Part shown: one piece after another, positions 27,245 through 36,759 of the stretch | How positions within the stretch are numbered: position 1 is the stretch's first letter | Layout: each line of letters starts with the position of its first letter | Assembly: GCA_963763305.1 (NCBI GenBank) | Contig: CAVXNP010000001.1 | Coordinates: 868,001-932,000, forward strand | Direction of reading: 5' to 3' | From: CAVXNP01 sp963763305 | GTDB taxonomy: Bacteria; Pseudomonadota; Gammaproteobacteria; Xanthomonadales; Rhodanobacteraceae | Length of the DNA: 64,000 nt | The notes under the pieces: model-generated | Seen by the model: the letters and a program-made list of their open reading frames with translations, nothing else | Database searches by the model: none | Told to the model about the DNA's origin: nothing | Position numbers and translations under genes: made by a program

Positions 27245-28036
27245 TCAGTGGCGCGATCGGTCGAAGGCGGCATCCAGCCAGTCGTGCATCAGCCGATAGC
27301 TGCGCGTGGCGGCGCGCTCGTCGTAGCGGCAACCGGGTGAGTTCTCGCCGCGTTCGGTGAAGCAATGCACCGCATGCCCGATCACCACGAATTCCCACGG
27401 CGCCGGCGAACGGCGCATTTCGTCCATGAACTTGCCCGCATCGGGCATGGTGTAGCTGTCGTCGGCCCCGTTCATGGCCAGCACGCTGGCCTTGATCTTG
27501 CTCGCCAGCGCCGGATCGTCCGTGGTCAGGCCGCCATGGAACGCCACCACCGCGGCGATGTCTGCCCCGCTGCGGGCCAGGTCGAGCACCGCGGTGCCAC
27601 CGAAACAGAAGCCGATGGCGGCCAGCCGGTCCAGGTCGATCGGCGCCATGCCGGCCTGCGCCTTGAGCTGGGCCAGGGCCTGGTTGATGCGCCGACGCAT
27701 CACGCTGCGGTCGGCGTACAACGGCCCGGTCGCCGTCTTGGCCTGCTCGTCGTTGCCCGGGCGGACCCCGCGACCATACATGTCGGTGACCAGGATCACG
27801 TAGCGCGTGCCGGCGAGCCGCTCGGCCTTGGCCACCGCCGCGTCGTTGACGCCATACCAGTTCGGCACCATCACCAGGCCGGGGCGCTTGCTCGAAACCG
27901 CGTCGTCATACACCAGGACGCTGTCGAAATGCGTGCCGTGGTCGGTCCAGGTGACCGCACGATGAACCATGCGTGCCTGCGCGGAAAACGCGACAAGGGC
28001 CAGCACGAGTGCGCTGCAAAAGCGTCGGGTACGCAT
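27245..28036 (-). CDS. Dienelactone hydrolase family protein, secreted
   Basis: Alpha/beta hydrolase of the dienelactone hydrolase family (263 aa) with a signal peptide (MRTRRFCSALVLALVAFSAQA). The triad can be read as Cys in IGFCFGG (nucleophile), Asp in NGADDSYT and His in IGHAVHCF. DLH members hydrolyse dienelactones or other small esters; many genomic copies have unknown substrates, and nothing around this gene suggests aromatic degradation. It is convergent with ispB, with 31 bp between the stops. Confidence 0.88.
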   Translation of the reverse strand: MRTRRFCSALVLALVAFSAQARMVHRAVTWTDHGTHFDSVLVYDDAVSSKRPGLVMVPNWYGVNDAAVAKAERLAGTRYVILVTDMYGRGVRPGNDEQAKTATGPLYADRSVMRRRINQALAQLKAQAGMAPIDLDRLAAIGFCFGGTAVLDLARSGADIAAVVAFHGGLTTDDPALASKIKASVLAMNGADDSYTMPDAGKFMDEMRRSPAPWEFVVIGHAVHCFTERGENSPGCRYDERAATRSYRLMHDWLDAAFDRSRH

Positions 28037-28071
28037 GACCGAACCTCCAGTGGTGTGAGAGCGATGTCGAA

Positions 28072-29280
28072 CTAGATCCCGGCAGCATGCCGTGCGAGCC
28101 GGCGCTTGACAGGTGCTAGCCGGTTCACCAGCTTCAGCCCGATACCGCGAGCGGCTACCAGCGGTGCCGAGCGCCAGTCATAGATCCGCGCCAGCGCGTC
28201 GAAGCCCCAGGCGTCGAGTGCGTCGGCACTGCGACGCCGACGCGCGTAGCGGCGCAGCACGTGGGCGGCGGCCAGGTCATGGCCGGCCTCGCGCGCTGCC
28301 ACCAGCGTGTCGCGCAGCTCGACCACGTCACGCAGCCCCAGGTTCACGCCCTGGCCGGCCAGCGGATGCACTGCGTGGGCCGCATCGCCCAGCAACACCA
28401 TCCGCTCGGCCTGGTAGCGCTCGGCCAGCCGCAGGCGCAACGGGAACGATGCGCGCGGCGTGCTTTCAAGCACGCGTCCGAGGCGAAAGTCGCTGGCCAC
28501 ACCCAACGCGTCGCAGAAAGCGACATCGTCCAGCGCCAGGATGCGGTCGGCCTGCTCCTGCGGCAGCGACCAGACGATCGAGCTGCGTCCGTCGGCCAGC
28601 GGCAACAAGGCCAGCGGGCCGCCGGGCAGGAAGCGCTGCCACGCGGTATGCGCGTGCGCGCGCTCGGTGCGCACGTGGGCGACCACCGCGCGCTGACCGT
28701 AGTCACGGCCGCCGGTGTCGATACCAGCGAGCCGTCGCAGCGGCGAATCGGCTCCGTCGGCGGCCACCAGCAGGCGCGCATCCACGCTGTCCTGCGCGCC
28801 GTCGGCCAGTTGCAGGGTGATGCGGTCCCGACACGGCTCAAAACCCTGTACCGAGGCCGGACAAAGCCGTTGCACACCCGCGCCCTGTAACGCCTGCCAC
28901 AGGGCCCACTGCACCAGGTTGTTCTCCACGATGCTGCCGAGCGACTCGCGCCCCTCATCGCTCGCGTCGAAATCGATCGATGCGCCGCTGCCCTCATCCC
29001 ACACATGCATGTGCCGGTAGGGCGAGCTGCGCGCGTCGCGAATCGCACTCCACACGCCAAGTTCGTCCAGCAAGCGGATCGACGAGGGCGCCAGGCCCAC
29101 CACGCGCAGGTCGACCTCGTGTCCAACCTGCCACGGCGGCGGCTCGCGCGCCTCAAGCAAAGCCGTGGCAAAGCCAGCCCGCGCCAGCGCCAGCGCTGCG
29201 GCAGCGCCCACCATGCCGCCGCCGACCACAGCAATGTCCAGTCCCGGCCCGCGCCGGCGCGGAACGGATGTCCCACTCAT
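28072..29280 (-). CDS. UbiH/UbiI/VisC-family FAD-dependent hydroxylase
   Basis: Flavoprotein aromatic hydroxylase (402 aa) of the UbiH/UbiF/UbiI/Coq6 family, which adds hydroxyls to the ubiquinone ring. FAD-binding features: DIAVVGGGMVGAAAALALAR near the N-terminus, the mid motif VAADGADSPLRR, and the GDAAHAVHPLAGQGVNLGLRD signature. The N-terminal part (SPYRHMHVWDEGSG, VENNLVQWALWQAL) resembles UbiI/UbiF more than UbiH, so C5 or C6 hydroxylation is likely. Its start overlaps the stop of the upstream ubiH by ATGA, indicating coupled translation. Confidence 0.88.
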   Translation of the reverse strand: MSGTSVPRRRGPGLDIAVVGGGMVGAAAALALARAGFATALLEAREPPPWQVGHEVDLRVVGLAPSSIRLLDELGVWSAIRDARSSPYRHMHVWDEGSGASIDFDASDEGRESLGSIVENNLVQWALWQALQGAGVQRLCPASVQGFEPCRDRITLQLADGAQDSVDARLLVAADGADSPLRRLAGIDTGGRDYGQRAVVAHVRTERAHAHTAWQRFLPGGPLALLPLADGRSSIVWSLPQEQADRILALDDVAFCDALGVASDFRLGRVLESTPRASFPLRLRLAERYQAERMVLLGDAAHAVHPLAGQGVNLGLRDVVELRDTLVAAREAGHDLAAAHVLRRYARRRRSADALDAWGFDALARIYDWRSAPLVAARGIGLKLVNRLAPVKRRLARHAAGI

Positions 29281-30497
29281 GGCACCGGCTCCAGCGCAGA
29301 CTGCGGCGGCTCGCCACCAAACCCCATGCCGCGCCGGGCCACCGCATGCCGTAATGGCGACACCCGGTCGGCGGCCAGCAGTGCAAGCGAGCGCAGTGGC
29401 CCCAGCAGCGGCTGCGACAGGCAGGCCAGCCGTACCAGGCCATGGCTCATCGCCATGGTGCCCTCGCGATCGGCCGCCCGTCGCGCGGCATAGTCGGCCA
29501 GCAGGGCGGGCTCGCCCGGGTCGACCACACCGGCTACCTTCTCGGCCAGGGTCAGTGCATCGCGCAGACCCAGGTTGAAGCCCTGCGCACCGATCGGATG
29601 GATGGTCTGCGCGGCATTGCCCACCAGCACCGCGCGTGGGCCGACCAGGCGCGATGCGGCCACCCGCCGGATGGGATAGGCAAAGCGACGGCCGGGTCGC
29701 CGCAGGTGGCCCAGCCGCCAGCCGAAGCGCTGCTGGGCCAGTTGCAGGTAGCCCTCGTCATCGAGCGCCGCGACCGCCTGCGCCTCGGTGGTCGGCACCG
29801 TCAGCACCAGCCCGCAGCGCCCCTCGGCAAGCGGCAGCAGCGCGGTCGGCCCCTCGTCGGCAAAGCGCTCATAGGCGCGACCGGCATGCGCGCGCTCCGG
29901 CGTCACGGTGCACACGAACAGACTCTGCCGATAATCGTAGGTGTCGGCCTCGATGCCCAGTTGATCGCGGACAAAGGAATCGCTGCCGTCTGCGCCGACC
30001 AGCAGCGGCGTGTCCACGGTCACTACCTTTCCATCGCACTCCACCTGTGCGCGCCATCCGCCGGCATGCGCCTGCAGCCCCTGCAGGGTGGCCGGGGCCA
30101 GCCGACCCAGCTGTGTGCACTGGTCCAGCCGCCGCAGCAGGGCACGTCCGAGTTCCCTCGCCGGCAGCGTCCAGCCCAGCGCGTCGAACCCTTCGTCACG
30201 CGCATGCAGCCGTACGCTGCCGAACTCGCCCGCCCGGCTGACGTGGATGTGCTCGATCGCCGTACCGGACGATCCGGTGTGCTGCCACACGCCCAGTCGA
30301 CGCAGTGCGTTCACGCTGGCCCGGGCCAGCGCCAGGTTGCGCTCGTCGTAGCTGGGCTGCGCCTCGGCGCGAGGCGGCGCGGACTCGACCAGGGTGGCGG
30401 GAATACCGGCCGCATCCAGCGCGATCGCCAGGCTGGCGCCGACCAGGCCGCCGCCGACGATCAGGATGGAGCGTGGGGAAGGTTCGCTGGTGATCAT
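29277..30497 (-). CDS. ubiH: 2-octaprenyl-6-methoxyphenol hydroxylase
   Basis: FAD-dependent ubiquinone-ring hydroxylase (406 aa). Dinucleotide-binding motif ILIVGGGLVGASLAIALDAA, then YDERNLALARASVNALRRLG typical of UbiH, LVGADGSDSFVRDQLG, and GNAAQTIHPIGAQGFNLGLRD. In the last signature the usual GDAAH reads GNAAQ, also seen in UbiH proteins of this order. The start MITSEPSPRS at 30497 was chosen because the upstream in-frame extension is unlike the family. First gene of a two-gene hydroxylase operon. Confidence 0.88.
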   Translation of the reverse strand: MITSEPSPRSILIVGGGLVGASLAIALDAAGIPATLVESAPPRAEAQPSYDERNLALARASVNALRRLGVWQHTGSSGTAIEHIHVSRAGEFGSVRLHARDEGFDALGWTLPARELGRALLRRLDQCTQLGRLAPATLQGLQAHAGGWRAQVECDGKVVTVDTPLLVGADGSDSFVRDQLGIEADTYDYRQSLFVCTVTPERAHAGRAYERFADEGPTALLPLAEGRCGLVLTVPTTEAQAVAALDDEGYLQLAQQRFGWRLGHLRRPGRRFAYPIRRVAASRLVGPRAVLVGNAAQTIHPIGAQGFNLGLRDALTLAEKVAGVVDPGEPALLADYAARRAADREGTMAMSHGLVRLACLSQPLLGPLRSLALLAADRVSPLRHAVARRGMGFGGEPPQSALEPVP

Positions 30498-30727
30498 GTG
30501 CCGATGATACGGCCGATCGCACGGTGGGTGCTCCATTGACCGACGACGCCCCGCCGCCGCGGCGGTGACCACCCCGCCTCGACAGGTTCCGCCGCAAGAT
30601 GCCGGGGCGTGGCGTCCACCTGCCAACCCGGTCGCCGGACATCCGACCCATCCGGAGGGCTGCCATGCGTCGGGCAGTACACTAGACTTGTCGGTCTCTT
30701 CGGCCGCCTTCACCCACGGAGCAGCAC
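30498..30727. other. Divergent intergenic region ubiH / membrane-protein gene
   Basis: A 230-bp gap between divergent starts, so it should carry both promoters. I see no clear -35/-10 pair and no small gene. I checked it for a cobalamin riboswitch because of the downstream adenosyltransferase and found no B12-box architecture. Confidence 0.4.
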
Positions 30728-31330
30728 ATGGCAACCACACAGACCCGGCGCCTCGGCATCTTTCTCGTTCTCGCCCTGGTGATGGGCGTTACCCGCGGCA
30801 GCATTGGCCTGCATCACTTCGAAGCATTCCCGGACGCCTCCTGGGCGGTGTTCTTCCTGGCCGGCCTCTGGCTGCGCGGCACCGGGCGCTGGGCTTTTCC
30901 GCTGCTGATGGCCGAGGCCGTGCTGGTCGACTACCTGGTGATCTCCGGCCAGGGGCTGGGCTTCTGGGAGCATTACTGCGTGTCGCCGGCCTACTGGTTC
31001 CTGCTGCCCTCCTACGGTGCGCTGTGGCTGGGCGGCAGCTGGCTGGCCAGCCGCCGGCCGGCCCTGAACCGATCCACGCTCGGTCTGGGGGCGGCGGCGC
31101 TGCTGCTGAGTGAGAACCTGTGCTACCTGATCTCCAATGGCAGCTTCTACTGGCTCAGCGACAGCGTGCCGGCGCCACGCAGCCTGGGCGCGTGGATGGT
31201 CAACCTGGGCGACTGGTACCTGCCGTTCCTGCAGGTCACCGCGATGTATGTCGGCCTGGGCGCGTTGGTGCACGTGCTGGCGGTGCAGCTGGCGCGTGGC
31301 ATGCAGCGCGCGGACCAGCTTCAGCACTGA
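30728..31330 (+). CDS. Six-helix membrane protein of unknown function
   Basis: A 200-aa integral membrane protein with about six hydrophobic segments (LGIFLVLALVMGVTRG, ASWAVFFLAGLWLRG, FPLLMAEAVLVDYLVI, YWFLLPSYGALWLGGSWLA, LGLGAAALLLSENLCYLIS, FLQVTAMYVGLGALVHVLA). I do not recognise the family. The stop shares one base with the start of the cobalamin adenosyltransferase gene (TGATG), so the two are tightly coupled. By size and context it could be a small S-component-like transporter for a corrinoid or precursor, but that is speculation. Confidence 0.8.
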   Translation: MATTQTRRLGIFLVLALVMGVTRGSIGLHHFEAFPDASWAVFFLAGLWLRGTGRWAFPLLMAEAVLVDYLVISGQGLGFWEHYCVSPAYWFLLPSYGALWLGGSWLASRRPALNRSTLGLGAAALLLSENLCYLISNGSFYWLSDSVPAPRSLGAWMVNLGDWYLPFLQVTAMYVGLGALVHVLAVQLARGMQRADQLQH

Positions 31331-31899
31331 TGGGTAACCGGCTCTCGAAGATCTACACCCGTACCGGCGACGACGGCAGCACCGGTCTGGGCGACGGCTC
31401 GCGGGTGCCCAAGGATTCGCTGCGTGTGACCGCCTACGGCACCGTGGACGAGCTCAATTGCACCATTGGCATGGTGCTCGCTGGCGCGGGCGTCAGCGAC
31501 GCCCTTCGCGAGGCGCTGCTGCAGGTGCAGCACGATCTGTTCGACCTCGGCGGCGAGCTGTGCATTCCAGGCATGGCCATGGTCCAGGACGACGACATCG
31601 CCCGCCTGGAATCGGTGCTGGATGAACTCAACGAGCCGCTGCCGGCACTGAAGGAATTCATCCTGCCCGGCGGGGGGATGGCCGCCTCCTGCTGCCACCT
31701 GGCACGCACGGTATGCCGGCGCGCCGAGCGCGAGGTGATTTCGCTGGCCCGGGCCGAGGCGGTCCGGCCGCAGCCGCAGCGCTATCTGAACCGCCTGTCC
31801 GACCTGCTGTTCGTGGCTGCCCGCGTGCTGGCGCGCGACAGCGGGCACGGCGAGGTCCTGTGGCAGCACGAGCGGCGCCCGCGGCCCAAGGCCGACTGA
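31330..31899 (+). CDS. ATP:cob(I)alamin adenosyltransferase, PduO type
   Basis: PduO-type corrinoid adenosyltransferase (189 aa), which makes adenosylcobalamin from cob(I)alamin and ATP. The N-terminal nucleotide-binding signature is KIYTRTGDDGSTGLGDG, followed by VTAYGTVDELNCTIG. The C-terminal signature RRAEREVISL and RYLNRLSDLLFVAARVLAR completes the three-helix trimer fold. It is translationally coupled to the preceding membrane protein, and the HDAC-family gene follows 12 bp after its stop. No cobalamin biosynthesis genes are in the window, so salvage is the simplest role. Confidence 0.93.
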   Translation: MGNRLSKIYTRTGDDGSTGLGDGSRVPKDSLRVTAYGTVDELNCTIGMVLAGAGVSDALREALLQVQHDLFDLGGELCIPGMAMVQDDDIARLESVLDELNEPLPALKEFILPGGGMAASCCHLARTVCRRAEREVISLARAEAVRPQPQRYLNRLSDLLFVAARVLARDSGHGEVLWQHERRPRPKAD

Positions 31900-31911
31900 G
31901 ACCGGCCCCGC

Positions 31912-32832
31912 ATGCTGCGGCTGTACACCCATCCGGCCTGCCTGCGGCACGATCCCGGCTCCGGCCACCCGGAGGCGCCGGCCCGATTGGTTGCCGTGCT
32001 GGAGGCGCTCGACCACGACCGGTTTGCAGCACTGGACCGGGTCGAGGCACCGCGGGCCACGCGCGAACAACTGCTGCGGGTGCATACCGCGGCGCACATC
32101 GACCACATCCTGGCCGGCACGGTGGGCCCCGGCACGCGCCGGCTGGACGAGGACACGGTGATGTCGGCCGGGTCAGCCGAGGCGGCGCTGCGCGCGGCCG
32201 GCGCCCTGGTCGCGGCGGTCGACGCGGTGGTCGGAGGATCAACCGGACGCGCCTTCTGCGCGGTGCGCCCGCCCGGGCACCACGCCGACGCGAACCGGCC
32301 CATGGGCTTCTGCCTTTTCAACAACGTGGCGGTGGCGGCGGCCCACGCGCTCCACGCGCACGGCCTGCAACGCGTTGCCATTGCCGACTTCGACGTGCAC
32401 CACGGCAACGGCACCCAGGACATCTTCGAGCGCGAACCGCGGGTACTGTTCGCGTCCAGCCACCAGTCGCCGCTGTACCCGGGGTCGGGCAACGCCGATG
32501 AACTGGGGGTCGGCAACCTGGCCAACATGCCGCTGGCCGACGGTTCCGGTTCGGCTCCGTTCCGCGATGCCTGGAGCCGGCACCTGCTGCCGCGGATGGA
32601 TGCATTCAAGCCCCAGCTGATCTTGGTATCGGCCGGCTTCGACGCGCACCGCAGCGACCCGCTCGCCGGCCTGCAACTGGAAACCGACGATTACGCCTGG
32701 ATTACCACCGAACTGGTGGCGCTGGCTCGCAGGCACGCCGGTGGCCGTCTGGTCTCCACCCTGGAGGGCGGGTATCACCTGGCGGCGTTGAAGGCCAGCG
32801 CGGCCGCCCACGTCGCCGCACTGGCAGGCTGA
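31912..32832 (+). CDS. Histone deacetylase / acetylpolyamine amidohydrolase family protein
   Basis: Zinc-dependent deacetylase of the arginase/HDAC fold (306 aa), closest in style to bacterial class II HDAC-like enzymes. Active-site motifs: RPPGHHADANRPMGFCLFNN (general base His pair), IADFDVHHGNGTQDIF (zinc Asp/His), and SAGFDAHRSDPLAG (zinc Asp). The bacterial substrate is not predictable; acetylpolyamines or acetylated proteins are known for relatives. It sits 12 bp after the adenosyltransferase gene and is probably co-transcribed with it. Confidence 0.92.
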   Translation: MLRLYTHPACLRHDPGSGHPEAPARLVAVLEALDHDRFAALDRVEAPRATREQLLRVHTAAHIDHILAGTVGPGTRRLDEDTVMSAGSAEAALRAAGALVAAVDAVVGGSTGRAFCAVRPPGHHADANRPMGFCLFNNVAVAAAHALHAHGLQRVAIADFDVHHGNGTQDIFEREPRVLFASSHQSPLYPGSGNADELGVGNLANMPLADGSGSAPFRDAWSRHLLPRMDAFKPQLILVSAGFDAHRSDPLAGLQLETDDYAWITTELVALARRHAGGRLVSTLEGGYHLAALKASAAAHVAALAG

Positions 32833-32920
32833 AGCACCGCGACCGCCGGTGAGTACCCGCGCGCGCCTGCCGGAAAGCGGGGCTTTCTGCTAGTTTTACG
32901 AGCTTCATCGCCGCCAGAAC

Positions 32921-35335
32921 GTGCCCGTGATCCAGCGCCCCCTGCCCTTGCGCCACCTACCCCCACGCCGGCTTCTGGCCATGGCCGCGGCCGCGGCCCT
33001 GTGCAACGGGCCGCTGGGTGCTCTGGCGGCCACCGCCGCAGCGGCGCCACCGGTCAGCTCCCCGGGCACCGCCGTAAGCGCCTGCCCGCTGGGCGCCTTC
33101 CAGTGCCCGCCGCGCCCGCAGAGCTTTGCGCTGTGCCGGCCCAATGCCCTGCTGTCGTTCTACGACCCCACGCTGCCCACCGACCCGGGCCTGCGCGCCA
33201 CCGCCCCGACCGATGTCGAAGCGGCACACGTGGACAGCTCCAGCCAGAGTGTCTACACGCTGGCGGGCAGCGTGCGCATCCAGCGTGCCGACCAGTTGCT
33301 GCGTGCCGACCGCGCCCGATACAACGATCGAAACACCGACTACGACGCGCGCGGCAACGTTCGATACCAGGATGCCGGCCAGTTGCTCGCCGCCGAGCGC
33401 ATGCAGGGCAATACCGAGGCCAACCGCGGAGTCGCCAGCGACGTGCGCTACCAGATGCTGGCCTCGCACGGCAACGGCAGTGCCGACCGCGGCGAGTTGC
33501 TGGATGCCCAGCGCAGCCGCTACCAGCGGGTGAGCTATTCCACCTGCGATGTGGGCCATCATCTGTGGGAAGTCCGTGCGAAAGAGCTGACCATCGACCA
33601 GGCCAGCGGCGTGGGCGTGGCCCGCGGCGCGACCATGCGCTTTGCCGACGTCCCGTTCCTGTACCTGCCTTATTTCACCTTTCCGGTGGACGATCGGCGC
33701 AAGAGCGGTTTCCTGTATCCGACCTTCGGCAACACCAGCCGCTCGGGATGGATGTTCGCCATTCCGTACTACCTCAACCTGGCGCCGAACTACGACGCCA
33801 CGCTGGAGCCGCGCTTCTACAGCGCGCGCGGGACGATGCTGGCGGGCGAGTTCCGCTACCTGGGTTGGGGCAGCCGCGGCCAGCTCAACGTCGATTACCT
33901 GGCAAACGATCACGGTGACAGCACCGGGGCACTTGCCGATTCCACCAAGGGCAAGGACCGCTACCTGATCCGGTACAGCGACCGGACCAACCTGCCGGGA
34001 CCCTGGTCGTTCGACATGGCCATCAACCGCGTGTCCGACCGAAACTATCTGCGCGACTTCAGCAATGACCTCTACAGCTCTTCGGTCAGCCGGCTCTCGT
34101 CCAGAGCCTATGTGCGTGGCGGTGGCAACTGGTGGTCTGCATCTTTCGGGGCGGACACCTACCAGAACTCAGCTCCGTACCTGCCCGATACAGCGGTTCC
34201 CTACAAGCGCTGGCCGAGGGCAACCTTCGCGTTTGATGTGCCGCTCTCCGGGTGGCTCGAGGTCGGCGGATCGGCCGAAGCGGTGGCATTCCGCAAGGAC
34301 GACGTCATCGAGGGTCAGCGCATCGATATGGCGCCGTACCTCGCCGCAGATTTCCGTGGCGCCGCCTGGTTCGTGCAGCCCAAGCTGACATATCGCTACA
34401 CCGCCTATCAACTGGATGCCAGCTACGACCAGTATGGCTATGGCGGCCGTCTGCGAGCGGGGCAGACCTCGCCCTTCGACCAGCGTACGCCGGCCCGAGG
34501 CCTGCCGATCGCCAGTATCGACAGCGGACTGGTGTTCGATCGGCATACCTCGCTGTTCGGCCAGTCGTACACCCAGACTCTGGAGCCAAGGCTGTACTAC
34601 CTGTACGTGCCTTACCGCGATCAGAGCGATCTGCCGGTATTCGATACGCGTGTGGTGAGTTTCGACTACTGGCAGCTGTTCTCGTCCAACCGCTTTTCCG
34701 GAGCGGATCGCCAGATGGACGCGAACAACCTGACCGCGGCGGTCACCACCCGCCTGCTCGACGATAGCGGCGTGGAACGGCTGTCCGCCAGTTTCGGGCA
34801 GATCCGTTACTTCAAGCCGCAGCGGGTGCAAATGCCTGGCGGGGCTGTCACCGACTGGACCGGGTCCGACTACGTCGCTCAGCTCAGCGTCCAACTGGAC
34901 GACCGTTGGCGGCTATCGAGCAGTTACCAGTGGAGCCCGAACACGCGCCGGACGGATCTGGGCGCCGTTCAGCTGCAACGTCGCATCGGTGTCGATGGCA
35001 TTTTCAATTTCTCCTACCGTTATCGACGTGGGCGCCTGGAACAATACGACGCCTCCGCGGTCTATCCGGTCTCGGAGCGCTGGCGGCTCATGGGCCGCTG
35101 GACGTATTCGGTAAGAGACCGACGTACGGTCGAAGCACTTGCCGGTGTCGAGTACGACAGTTGCTGTGTCGCCGTTCGCGTGGTCGGGCGGCATTACGTG
35201 GACACCTACTCCGGCGTCACTGGAGCGCCGCCCACCAACAACGCGATCATGTTCGAGCTGGAATTCAAGGGGCTCGGCGCCCTCAACGGCCAGACCGAGG
35301 ACGTGCTGCGCCGTGGTATTCTCGGCTATCAATAA
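32921..35335 (+). CDS. lptD: LPS-assembly outer membrane protein LptD
   Basis: Outer membrane beta-barrel (804 aa) that with LptE inserts lipopolysaccharide into the outer leaflet. After a signal-like N-terminus comes an OstA-like periplasmic domain (YTLAGSVRIQRADQLLRADR, YDARGNVRYQDAGQLLAAER). The C-terminal barrel has LEPRFYSARGTMLAGEFRY and an SCC pair (DSCCVAVRVVGRHY) that in E. coli LptD takes part in the activating disulfides. The N-terminal region has several Cys that could be partners. GTG at 32921 or 32927 may be the start. First gene of the lptD-surA-pdxA-rsmA-apaG-apaH operon. Confidence 0.95.
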   Translation: MPVIQRPLPLRHLPPRRLLAMAAAAALCNGPLGALAATAAAAPPVSSPGTAVSACPLGAFQCPPRPQSFALCRPNALLSFYDPTLPTDPGLRATAPTDVEAAHVDSSSQSVYTLAGSVRIQRADQLLRADRARYNDRNTDYDARGNVRYQDAGQLLAAERMQGNTEANRGVASDVRYQMLASHGNGSADRGELLDAQRSRYQRVSYSTCDVGHHLWEVRAKELTIDQASGVGVARGATMRFADVPFLYLPYFTFPVDDRRKSGFLYPTFGNTSRSGWMFAIPYYLNLAPNYDATLEPRFYSARGTMLAGEFRYLGWGSRGQLNVDYLANDHGDSTGALADSTKGKDRYLIRYSDRTNLPGPWSFDMAINRVSDRNYLRDFSNDLYSSSVSRLSSRAYVRGGGNWWSASFGADTYQNSAPYLPDTAVPYKRWPRATFAFDVPLSGWLEVGGSAEAVAFRKDDVIEGQRIDMAPYLAADFRGAAWFVQPKLTYRYTAYQLDASYDQYGYGGRLRAGQTSPFDQRTPARGLPIASIDSGLVFDRHTSLFGQSYTQTLEPRLYYLYVPYRDQSDLPVFDTRVVSFDYWQLFSSNRFSGADRQMDANNLTAAVTTRLLDDSGVERLSASFGQIRYFKPQRVQMPGGAVTDWTGSDYVAQLSVQLDDRWRLSSSYQWSPNTRRTDLGAVQLQRRIGVDGIFNFSYRYRRGRLEQYDASAVYPVSERWRLMGRWTYSVRDRRTVEALAGVEYDSCCVAVRVVGRHYVDTYSGVTGAPPTNNAIMFELEFKGLGALNGQTEDVLRRGILGYQ

Positions 35336-35399
35336 ATCCCGCGATACAACCACTTGTATCGCCAACCATCGCGACCGTCGCGATCCAAGGCACCCTCTG

Positions 35400-36759
35400 A
35401 TGAAGCACCCGTTCGCGCTGTTCCTGCTGGCGCTCGCCGCATCGACCGCCCTTCCGGCCCAGGCCCAGCTGCTGCCCCAGGCGGCGCCGGCGTCTCAGAC
35501 GCCCCAGGGCGTGCAACCGCTGGACCGGATCGTCGCAGTGGTGGACGAGGATGTGGTGCTGCAGAGCGAATTGAACGAAAAGGTGCAGGCGGTCAGGCAG
35601 CAGTACGCGAACCAGCCGGGCCAGCTGCCGCCGGAAAATGTGTTGCGGCGACAGGTGCTGGAGCGTCTGATCCTGATGAAGCTGCAGGTAGCCAAGGCCC
35701 AGGAGCAGGGCGTGCGGGTCGCCAACGCCGACATCGACCAGGCGGTCGCCGGAGTGGCGCAGCAGAACAAGATGAGTCCCGAGCAATTACGGAGCGCCGT
35801 GCAGCAGAGCGGCCTGAGCTTCGCCGCGTTCCGCGACGAGCTGGCCCAGCAGATCATGGTGCAGCGGCTGCACGAGAGCGTGGTCCGCGATTCGGTCAAC
35901 ATCAGCGACAGCGAGATCAACAATCTGCTCAGCAGCCCGACCTACAAGGCCGGCGAGGTGCACCTGGCGCACATCCAGGTCTCGATCCCTTCGGGCGGCA
36001 GCGCCCGGGACATCCAGGCAGCGCAGGAGAAGGCGACCCAGGCGCTGGCGGCGATCCGCGGCGGCATGGATTTCAACGCCGCGGCGATCCGCTACTCCGA
36101 CGCCCAGGATGCGCTCGAGGGCGGCGACCTGGGCTGGCGTCATCTGGACGAGGTGCCGCCAGCCTTCGTCGACACCGTGGCGGCGCTGAAGCCGGGCCAG
36201 GTCAGTGCGGCACTGCGCGGCCCCACCGGCTTCCACATCCTGAAGCTGGTGGCCGAGCGCCAGCCGGGCAAGCAGATGGCCGACGAGGTCCGCGCGCGAC
36301 AGATCCTGATCAAGCCGAGCGAACTGGTTACACCGGCCCAGGCCGAACAGAAAGCCCGCGACCTGTACCAACGGCTCGTCGACAAGCACGAGGATTTCGC
36401 CAAGCTGGCCAAGGAACAGTCCGACGATCCCACCACGGCCAACGCCGGTGGCGAGATGGGCTGGTTCCAGCCGCAGGCCTGGGGCAGCGAGATCGCGCAG
36501 CAACTGGCGGGGCTCAAGGAAGGCGAGGTCTCCCAGCCGTTCCAGAGCCAGGCCGGCTGGCACATCGTGCAGCTCGAGGGGCGTCGCCAGAGCGATCGTC
36601 ACCGAACAGCTGCAGCGCGAACAGGCCCGCCAGGCGATCGGCAACCGCAAGGCCGAGCAGGCCTACGAGGACTTCCTGCGCGACCTGCGCTCCAACGCCT
36701 ACGTGCGCATCCTGGTGCCGGAGCTGCGCGATCCCGATGCTGCCGACCAGGCCTCCTGA
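35400..36759 (+). CDS. surA: Periplasmic chaperone/peptidyl-prolyl isomerase SurA (frameshifted)
   Basis: Outer membrane protein chaperone (~452 aa when corrected). Signal peptide (FALFLLALAASTALPAQA), SurA N-terminal domain (LDRIVAVVDEDVVLQSELNE), a first parvulin domain (VHLAHIQVSIPSGG ... EGGDLGWRHLDEVPPAF) and a second (VRARQILIKPSE ... GGEMGWFQPQAWG). Near 36597 an extra base in GATCGTCACC breaks the frame; the C-terminal helix TEQLQREQARQAIGNRKAEQ continues in the +1 frame to the stop at 36757-36759. It lies 64 bp downstream of lptD, its best-known client. The stop overlaps the pdxA start by 23 bp. Confidence 0.92.

Noticed and set aside
30540..30727. Cobalamin riboswitch upstream of the adenosyltransferase operon
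   Set aside because: A CACCTGCC stretch recalls part of a B12 box, but the rest of the conserved core is absent.
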